In this document: one piece after another, positions 58,235-64,000 of the stretch
Numbering within the stretch: the stretch's first letter is position 1
Layout: each line of letters begins with the position of its first letter
Origin: Zoogloea sp. 1C4
GTDB taxonomy: Bacteria; Pseudomonadota; Gammaproteobacteria; Burkholderiales; Rhodocyclaceae
Direction of reading: 5' to 3'
Length of the DNA stretch: 64,000 nt
Assembly (NCBI RefSeq): GCF_009469605.1
Contig: NZ_SSXU01000015.1
Coordinates: 41,339 to 105,338, forward strand
Position numbers and translations under genes: made by a program
The notes under the pieces: generated by a model
The model's database searches: none
What the model was told of the DNA's origin: nothing
The model's input: the letters and a program-made list of their open reading frames with translations, nothing else

Positions 58235-59896
58235 ATGAAAAAAATGACTCCCCGATTCGTGCTCTCCAGCCTCACCCTCGCCCTGCTGTCCCTGCCCGCC
58301 TTCGCGCAGACCGCGCCGGACGCCGGCCAGATCCTCCAGGAAGTGAAGCGTCCGCCTGCCCAGCCGGGCGCCAGCAAGGTGCCCGACATCCAGATGCCGG
58401 GCAGCGCCGCGGTCACGCTCCCGGGCGGCGCCCGGGTGACGCTGAACGCCGTCGCCATCACCGGCAACACCCTGTTTGACCAGGCCACGCTCGCCACCGC
58501 GATCGGCGACGTCTCCGGTCGTCACTTCGACCTCGCCGGCCTGCGCGAGCTGGCCGACCGCATCACCACCCACTACCGCAGCAAGGGCTACCCCTTCACC
58601 CGTAGCGTCATCCCACCCCAGGACATGAAGGACGGCGTGCTGCGCATTCAGGTGCTCGAAGGCCGCTACGGCAAGGTCGAAGCCACCTCGTCCGACGCCT
58701 GGCTCGCCAGCGGCAGCCAGAAGTTCCTCGGCGCCCTGCAGACCGGCGGGGTGATCGAGAGCACCGACCTCGAACGGGTCATGCTCATCCTGGGCAACCA
58801 ACCGGGCATCAAGATCATGCCCGTCATCAGCCCGGGCCAGCAGACCGGCGCCGGCGACCTGAATGTCAAGGTCGAGCGCGAATCCAACTACTCCGGCCAG
58901 ATTGGCATCGACAACGCCGGCAGCCGCTACACCGGCGAGCACCGTTTCCAGGCCACCCTCAACGCCAACAGCCAGATGCTCTTCGGCGACCGCCTGACCC
59001 TGCGCGGCATGGTCAGCGACCACAGCATGTGGCTCGGCTCGGTGGATTACGAGGCCCCCATCGGCGGCTCCGGCCTGCGCGGCCAGATCGGCTACGGCGA
59101 CAACTACTACCAGCTCGGCGGCCAGTTTGCCGCCCTCGACGCCACCGGCTTCGCCAAGGTCACCACCGCGCGGCTGAGCTACCCGATCCTGCGCTCCCAG
59201 GCCTCCAACGTCACGGTATCCGGCGCCTACCAGAACAAGCGACTGGAAGAACGCTACGGCGCCACCGGCACGGTCAACGAGAAATCCAGCAACAGCTGGC
59301 CGGTTGCGGTGCAGTTCGACCACCGCGACCGTTTTGGTGGCGGCGGCATCACCTACGGCATGGCCACCTGGACCAGCGGCAACCTCAACCTGAACGGCGC
59401 CTTCGCCGCCACGGATGCCGCCACCGCCCAGACTGCCGGCCACTTCAACAAGTACAACCTCGACATCGCGCGCATCCAGAAGCTGCCCGGCGACTTCGCG
59501 CTGTACGGCCGGTACTCGGCCCAATGGACGAGCCAGAACCTGGATTCGTCCGAGCGCTTCGGCCTCGGTGGCATCTATGGCGTGCGGGCCTACCCGCTGG
59601 GCGAAGGCATGGGCGACCGGGGCTGGCTGGGCCAGCTCGAGCTGCGCTACCTCGCCGGCCCCTACACCCCCTTCGTCTTCTACGACGCCGGCCGCAGCGA
59701 CACCAACGCCAGGCCGTGGGATACCGCCTCCAGCACCAGCCGCAGCATCGCCGGCGGCGGCGCGGGCGTCCGGGTCGACTACAAGCAGTGGAGCATCGAC
59801 AGCACCCTGGCCTGGCGCACCCGTGGCGGCCCGGCATCCGCCGACACCAGCGACCGCAGCCCGAGGCTGTGGTTCATGGCCACCTATTCCTTCTGA
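58235..59896 (+). CDS. TpsB-type outer-membrane transporter (ShlB/FhaC family)
   Basis: A 553-residue protein that secretes the TpsA protein across the outer membrane. It has a signal peptide (LSSLTLALLSLPAFAQ), then POTRA domains (VTLNAVAITGNTLFDQATL; YRSKGYPFTRSVIPPQDMKDG), then a 16-strand barrel with the conserved ERFGLGGIYGVRAYPLGEG (the LGG...VRxY lid motif) and a terminal Phe (MATYSF). It follows tpsA by 89 bases, the normal exoprotein-transporter order. Confidence 0.94.
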   Translation: MKKMTPRFVLSSLTLALLSLPAFAQTAPDAGQILQEVKRPPAQPGASKVPDIQMPGSAAVTLPGGARVTLNAVAITGNTLFDQATLATAIGDVSGRHFDLAGLRELADRITTHYRSKGYPFTRSVIPPQDMKDGVLRIQVLEGRYGKVEATSSDAWLASGSQKFLGALQTGGVIESTDLERVMLILGNQPGIKIMPVISPGQQTGAGDLNVKVERESNYSGQIGIDNAGSRYTGEHRFQATLNANSQMLFGDRLTLRGMVSDHSMWLGSVDYEAPIGGSGLRGQIGYGDNYYQLGGQFAALDATGFAKVTTARLSYPILRSQASNVTVSGAYQNKRLEERYGATGTVNEKSSNSWPVAVQFDHRDRFGGGGITYGMATWTSGNLNLNGAFAATDAATAQTAGHFNKYNLDIARIQKLPGDFALYGRYSAQWTSQNLDSSERFGLGGIYGVRAYPLGEGMGDRGWLGQLELRYLAGPYTPFVFYDAGRSDTNARPWDTASSTSRSIAGGGAGVRVDYKQWSIDSTLAWRTRGGPASADTSDRSPRLWFMATYSF

Positions 59897-59979
59897 GCCC
59901 GCGTCAGCCCCAATCGGCGCGGTGCGCTACCGCTCCGCGCCGGGACAAGCCCTCGAATCGGGGCTTCGCCAAGGATCCA

Positions 59980-59996
59980 AAGCCCCGAAGGGGCTT
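59980..59996 (+). terminator. Hairpin after tpsB
   Basis: AAGCCCC-GAA-GGGGCTT is a perfect 7-bp stem 84 bases beyond the tpsB stop but has no T-run. The rest of 59897-60182 shows no gene or other clear signal. Confidence 0.4.
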
Positions 59997-60182
59997 CCGG
60001 ACAGCCCCTTCGCCCAATTCCACTTCCCGGACATCCCCCCGCGCCCCGGCCGCTGAGGCGGACTACCGATCAGGCCAGCGTCTTGGTACGGCGATGGATC
60101 GCGCCCTGCCGGCCCGAGCCGGCGGGCCTGCCTGCAGGAAGGCCTGAGTCATGGGCCGGCCCGCCGCGCCCGCCGCAGATCC

Positions 60183-60590
60183 TCACACGCCCTTCGCCCG
60201 CGGCCCGTAGGCGCAGTAACCCGGCCGCGGCCCCACCTGGGGATGCTTGCGGCAGGTGTCGGGGCGTCGCTCGTACACCGTGCAACGGCGGGTGGTCGCA
60301 TCCAGAAACAGGCAATCCCCGCTGGCCCGCCGGGCCAGGGTGAAGATGCTGTTGCGGAAATTGAAATGGCCCACCAGCCCGGCTTTGGTGAGCCGCCTGG
60401 CGATCTGCTTGGGCGCCTCGTGCTCGGCCTCGAAGGCATCCACCACCTCCAGGCGCACCAGATCCGCCAGCCGGACCTCCACCGGCATCGTGCAGCAGTT
60501 GGCCGCGCAGTCGTTGCACAAGCCGCTGCGATAGCGGGTCCAGGTGTCGAGACGATCCACGTCCACATTGAAAAAACCGGGGGCAGCCAT
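60183..60590 (-). CDS. YkgJ-type cysteine-cluster protein
   Basis: A 135-residue protein with the full Cys set: CNDCAANCC (25-33), GDCLFLD, RRCTVYE, DTCRKH and YCAYGP. This is the YkgJ/CxxCxxCC family, proposed to bind zinc or an iron-sulfur cluster; function unknown. It is the intact partner of the degraded copy at 51849-52238. It stands alone on the minus strand between tpsB and the chemoreceptor gene. Confidence 0.85.
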   Translation of the reverse strand: MAAPGFFNVDVDRLDTWTRYRSGLCNDCAANCCTMPVEVRLADLVRLEVVDAFEAEHEAPKQIARRLTKAGLVGHFNFRNSIFTLARRASGDCLFLDATTRRCTVYERRPDTCRKHPQVGPRPGYCAYGPRAKGV

Positions 60591-60607
60591 TCAGATTCAC
60601 TCCAGAC
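60183..60607. repeat. Right copy of the ~400-bp direct duplication
   Basis: Matches 51849-52255 including leader bases. Relative to this copy the left one lacks 18 bases in frame and carries several substitutions. Confidence 0.75.
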
Positions 60608-60799
60608 GTTACGGCCTCCGCCCTGCCACCGGGAGCCGGGGCAACGCGAGGGGCTGAAGGATATGACCCGCAGGGCGAGCCGGCAACCACCCCGCTCATG
60701 GCGCTCGGCGGCGCCGCGGGCCTCGGCCGCCGATCAGGCAGCAACGTCTTCGACACGACCGGCGCTGCCGACAAGCGCCCGGGCTTCACTCGCCTAAAC

Positions 60800-60833
60800 G
60801 CCAGAACGCCGACCCGCAGGCCGGCGTTCTGGC
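60800..60833 (-). terminator. Terminator-like hairpin after the chemoreceptor gene
   Basis: A perfect 12-bp stem GCCAGAACGCCG / CGGCGTTCTGGC (60800-60811 with 60822-60833) with a 10-base loop, about 50 bases past the chemoreceptor stop. The minus-strand tail GTTTAGG is only weakly T-rich. Confidence 0.55.
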
Positions 60834-60881
60834 TTCAAACCACGCCGTCAGCCGACGACGCGCCTCAACTCACCTCCCGCA

Positions 60882-62216
60882 TCACCCCGGACGCGAATCG
60901 GCGCCGACGGTCTCCGAAAGGTCGCGGATCACATCCACCACTCGACGGGCATCCTGGCGGATGAGCTTGATGGCCTCGCCGGCCCGGTTGGCGAGGGCGA
61001 CGCCGGCCGCCACCTCGGTGAGGTTGGCGTTCATGTTCGCCGTCACCGCGTTGTTCTCGGTCTGGATCGCCACGACCATGCCGGTGATCTCCTCGGTGGA
61101 CTTGGCCGTGCGCTCGGCCAGCTTGCGCACTTCATCGGCCACCACCGCGAAACCGCGCCCCGATTCGCCCGCCCTCGCCGCCTCGATGGCGGCGTTGAGG
61201 GCCAGCAGGTTGGTCTGGTCGGCGATCTCCTTGATCGTCCTGGTGATCAACGAGATCTCGGAAGTCCGCTGCCCCAGCGCCGCCACCTGCACCGCCGCGT
61301 CATCCACGGACCGGGAGATCTGCAGGATCTTGGCCACCGTCTCGAGGATGATCGCCTCCCCGTCGGCCGAAATCTTCTCGGTCTCCAGCGCGGCGGCCGA
61401 GGCCATGGCCGTGCTTTCCTTTTCGGCGTGATAGCGCTGCACCTGGGCGGTGACGTCGGACGCCGTCTTGACGATCCGCACCACCTGCCCGTCCTCGTCG
61501 AACACCGGGTTGTAGCTCGCCTCCAGCCAGACCTGATCGCCGCGCTTGTTGAGCCGACAGAACTGCCCGGTGAAGAAGCGCCCGGCCCGCAGATCGCGCC
61601 AGAAGTTCTCGTAGCCGACGCTGTCGGCCAGGTCCGGCAGGCAGAACATCCGGTGCGGGCGCCCGACGACCTCGCGCTCGGTGTAACCCATGGTGGCCAG
61701 GAAGTTGTCGTTGGCGCGCAGGATGGTGCCATCCGGGGCAAACTCGATCACCGCCATCGACCGCTCGATCGCCTTCACCAACGCCGTCATCCGGGCCGCC
61801 TCCTCGACGCTCCGGGTCACGTCAGCGGCAAACTTGATCACCTTCACGATCTGCCCGGTCTTCTCGTCGGACACCGGGTTGTAGGTCGCCTCCAGCCAGA
61901 CGACGCGGCCCGAGCCGTGGCGCCGCCGGAAACGTCCCTGAAAATGCTTGCCAGCGCGCAGATCGGCCCAGAACTGCTGGTAGGCCACGCTGCGCGCATA
62001 GTCGTCGTCGCACAGGCTGGCGTGTTTCTGGCCGACGATGTCGTCCCGGCGGACGCCCATCACCGCGCAGAAGTTGTCGTTGGCCGAGAGCACCAGGCCG
62101 TCCGGGCTCAGCTCGACGACCGCCGAAGAACGATCCAGCGCGCGGCTGACCGCCATCTGCTCGACCAGCCTCGCCTCCGCCGCCTCGAGCTGCGCCTTCA
62201 ACTTTCCACAAAACAC
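60882..62216 (-). CDS. Soluble PAS-PAS methyl-accepting chemotaxis protein
   Basis: A 444-residue cytoplasmic chemoreceptor. Two similar PAS domains come first ([20 protein letters not shown] and [19 protein letters not shown], each followed by an [16 protein letters not shown] loop and [18 protein letters not shown]). The signalling domain has the conserved hairpin tip region [20 protein letters not shown]. No membrane helix is present, so it likely senses an internal or redox cue as Aer-like proteins do. I chose GTG 62216 because AAGG stands shortly upstream and [16 protein letters not shown] matches relatives; the frame is open to 62330. Confidence 0.88.
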   Translation of the reverse strand: MFCGKLKAQLEAAEARLVEQMAVSRALDRSSAVVELSPDGLVLSANDNFCAVMGVRRDDIVGQKHASLCDDDYARSVAYQQFWADLRAGKHFQGRFRRRHGSGRVVWLEATYNPVSDEKTGQIVKVIKFAADVTRSVEEAARMTALVKAIERSMAVIEFAPDGTILRANDNFLATMGYTEREVVGRPHRMFCLPDLADSVGYENFWRDLRAGRFFTGQFCRLNKRGDQVWLEASYNPVFDEDGQVVRIVKTASDVTAQVQRYHAEKESTAMASAAALETEKISADGEAIILETVAKILQISRSVDDAAVQVAALGQRTSEISLITRTIKEIADQTNLLALNAAIEAARAGESGRGFAVVADEVRKLAERTAKSTEEITGMVVAIQTENNAVTANMNANLTEVAAGVALANRAGEAIKLIRQDARRVVDVIRDLSETVGADSRPG

Positions 62217-62651
62217 GATCCCTACCTTCACCCCTCTCAGTCCCGGAACGGCAGTGACCTCCCGGAACGGCAACCCACTGCCATTGCGCCATTTCTGGTC
62301 CATCTGCCTGTACGGCAAAATCGGGAGCAACTTGAGCTGCCCCGCCGGGCGTCGGAGAGCGCTCCGGCAGCCGCAGGCAGGCCGGATATCCGCACCAGAT
62401 CAAGGGGCAAGGCAACACAGCCACCGGCGCAAGCCCTCCGGCAACCGCCGCTACAAAAGGAAGAAAACCGGGCGCGGCCGACCGGATTTGGCAGGATCCG
62501 GCGGGCTCCGCTGGCCGCCCTGCCCACATCCATCAGGGCGACCAGATCGGACAGCGCAAATACATCGAAATGCATATGCGCTTCGCCATACATCCCATTT
62601 GGAAAGTATCATTTTGCATTGACCCAATCACTCGCCGGCGGCCCTAACATC
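62217..62651. other. 435-base intergenic region
   Basis: Separates the divergent chemoreceptor and lipoprotein genes. The part near 62540-62640 is AT-rich with TATCAT (62607-62612) and a GCATATGC palindrome (about 62573), so it probably holds the lipoprotein promoter. I see no RNA gene or convincing small ORF. Confidence 0.5.
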
Positions 62652-63359
62652 ATGAACACGCAGCACAAAACCCTCCTCGTGTCCTTCTCCTGTGCCCTGA
62701 CGCTCACCGCCTGCGGGGGCGGCGGCGGCAACACGCCCGCACCGGTGGCATCCGACGCCAGCTTCAATCTGCAGAGCGCCCAGCGCAGCGAGTTCGTCAC
62801 GCCTTCCGTACGCAATTTCAGCGTGAGCGGCACCTCGAACGGCTTCGCCGTCACCGGCAGCGGCACCGAAACCGCCGGCAGCGTCACCGCGGGCACTTTC
62901 GAAGGCACCGCTGCCCTGCAGCGCACCACCACCGTCAGCGGCAGCGTCGTGGTCAATGGCATCACGCTGCCTCTCGCATCCTCCACCACCGACTGGACCG
63001 ACACCAACTACGTCCCCAAGGGCAGCGCCAGCACCAGCGAATACACGGTGATCCAGGGCACCCCCGCCATCCCGACCGCCGCCCGCGTCGGCGACCTCGG
63101 CACCCTCTTCACCGCCACCCGCTACGCCGACAGCACCAGGACCGGCCTCATCGGCACCATGCGCACCACCTACAGCCTCGCCGCCGACACCGCCACCACC
63201 GCCCTCGTATCGGTCACCAGCCTCTACTACAGCGCCTCCGGCGCCCACACCCGGACCGTCTCCAGGCAATACCGCATCAACACCTCGAACCAGTTGACCC
63301 CGGTACTCGTATCGGACGTGGACTTCACGAGCAATCTGAATCTGCTGCTGCAGTATTGA
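62652..63359 (+). CDS. Putative lipoprotein, unknown function
   Basis: A 235-residue protein with a lipoprotein signal: basic start NTQHK, hydrophobic core LLVSFSCALTL and lipobox LTAC at about residue 21, followed by a glycine run (GGGGG). The mature protein is rich in Ser/Thr/Gly with alternating beta-strand-like segments. I recognise no family. The frame is open far upstream, but the ATG at 62652 is fixed by the signal sequence. An IS element begins shortly after its stop. Confidence 0.75.
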   Translation: MNTQHKTLLVSFSCALTLTACGGGGGNTPAPVASDASFNLQSAQRSEFVTPSVRNFSVSGTSNGFAVTGSGTETAGSVTAGTFEGTAALQRTTTVSGSVVVNGITLPLASSTTDWTDTNYVPKGSASTSEYTVIQGTPAIPTAARVGDLGTLFTATRYADSTRTGLIGTMRTTYSLAADTATTALVSVTSLYYSASGAHTRTVSRQYRINTSNQLTPVLVSDVDFTSNLNLLLQY

Positions 63360-64000
63360 GTCGGTCCTGAAGAACTCCTCGGAGCCTTTCCTCACGCGGC
63401 CTGCGCGCGGTTGAGACCTTGCCGAATCCTCCAGTTTCCAGTGCAATCGCATTCACTTTCTGGAAGATTTGGAGCGCAGGTTTGCGATGACCACCCCGGA
63501 CTTTTTCCGCGCCCGGCTGGACGCAATGATCGATCTGCGTCACCCGCTGGCCGTATTGGCAACCCGAATGCGGTGGGCCGAGATCGAATCGGCGCTGGCG
63601 CCGTGCTTTGCTCGCCAGGACCGCCAAGGGCGTCCGATCGAGGGCCTGGACCTGTTTGGCCCGACCTTGCAGATGGCGGGCGCAGGCACGAGCGCAGCGG
63701 GTCGCCCGCGCTTGCCGATCCGGCTGATGGTTGGGCTGCTGTACCTCAAGCACGCCTTCGGCGAGAGCGACGAGAGCGTCGTTCAACGATGGGCCGAGAA
63801 TCCCTATTGGCAGTTCTTTTGCGGCGGCGAGTATTTCGAGACCCGGCTGCCCTGCGACCCGAGCAACCTCACCCGCTTCCGTCGTGCGCTGGGGGATGCG
63901 GGGGTGGAAGAGCTTCTGGCCAAGACCATCGAGGCGGCGGTGTCGATGAAGGCCATCGCCCCGAAGGACCTGGAGCGGGTCATCGTCGATTCCACGGTGC
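63360..64000 (+). mobile_element. IS5-type insertion sequence, left part (cut by window edge)
   Basis: The transposase start plus 127 bases of leader. The exact left terminal repeat lies somewhere in 63360-63486 but cannot be fixed without the right end. CCAG/CTGG repeats around 63433-63467 are candidates. Confidence 0.55.
63487..64000 (+). CDS. IS5 family transposase, N-terminal part (partial)
   Basis: 171 residues are visible before the window ends. The N-terminal DUF772-like region has RLDAMIDLRHPLAVLATRM, RLPIRLMVGLLYLKHAFGES and NPYWQFFCGGEYFETRLPCD, typical of IS5-type enzymes. The first Asp of the DDE triad is in VIVDSTV at the end of the visible part. Transposases of this kind cut and paste their own element. 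Confidence 0.88.
   Translation, partial: MTTPDFFRARLDAMIDLRHPLAVLATRMRWAEIESALAPCFARQDRQGRPIEGLDLFGPTLQMAGAGTSAAGRPRLPIRLMVGLLYLKHAFGESDESVVQRWAENPYWQFFCGGEYFETRLPCDPSNLTRFRRALGDAGVEELLAKTIEAAVSMKAIAPKDLERVIVDSTV

Noticed and set aside
62237..62593. A 118-residue minus-strand frame (MYGEAHMHFDVFALSDLVAL...) upstream of the chemoreceptor gene
   Set aside because: The first ~35 residues look protein-like, but the rest is low-complexity Arg/Ala/Gly, with no ribosome site or family match; it probably is leader DNA.

Overview
The window is GC-rich, densely coded bacterial chromosome. Gene content points to a Rhodocyclales-type betaproteobacterium (Zoogloea/Thauera/Azoarcus-like), inferred from sequence only. 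Supporting signs are a PEP-CTERM sorting signal with a sigma-54 promoter, a hemC-hemD-hemX-hemY operon divergent from ppc, an argH / LytS-LytTR pair, PPK2, and a dusB-fis-purH-purD series. No rRNA, tRNA or CRISPR array was recognised.

1-6.7 kb (+): end of aroE, mtgA, dusB-fis, purH-purD, a tautomerase-like isomerase, aerobic hemF and a small membrane ORF. 6.7-14.6 kb (-): a lysozyme / LprI-like pair, ahpC-ahpF with an OxyR-like site, and the hemC-D-X-Y operon. 14.7-19.8 kb: ppc and ppk2 (+), a beta-carbonic-anhydrase-like gene (-), and the stranded tail of a PEP-CTERM gene. 19.8-26 kb (-): a six-gene surface-glycan unit (LMW-PTP-like, polysaccharide deacetylase, GtrA, GT2, GT-C, ATP-grasp). 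26.2-31.4 kb (-): YgiQ, an O-acyltransferase and a LytS/LytTR two-component pair. 31.5-37.5 kb (+): argH, a Ser/Thr kinase with a cyclic-nucleotide-binding domain, then a four-gene HPr-rel-A-type module (exported protein, PqqD-like, HprK-related kinase, nucleotidyltransferase). 37.5-41.1 kb (-): grxD, prmC-prfA, hemA.

41.3-48.8 kb (+) is an eight-gene, tightly overlapping operon: split transketolase, an epimerase-GT2 fusion, two methyltransferases, an ArnE/ArnF-like pair and a GT-C membrane protein. It looks like a complete Arn-like route from sugar synthesis through undecaprenyl carrier and flipping to transfer. 48.9-51.8 kb: a bestrophin-MipA reading frame without an internal stop, and an intact PEP-CTERM protein gene behind a near-consensus sigma-54 promoter. 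51.8-60.7 kb: a two-partner secretion cassette (TpsA with seven 276-bp YDG repeats, and TpsB) flanked by two copies of a YkgJ-like gene. 60.8-64 kb: a soluble PAS-PAS chemoreceptor, a lipoprotein and the start of an IS5-type transposase cut by the window edge.

The main theme is the cell envelope: two separate three-component glycosylation systems, O-acylation, PEP-CTERM surface export, a large secreted adhesin-like protein and a peptide/protein-modification module of unknown product. Around these lie housekeeping genes, including three separate groups of haem genes. The least understood parts are the HPr-rel-A module (34.5-37.5 kb) and the Arn-like operon (41.3-48.8 kb).
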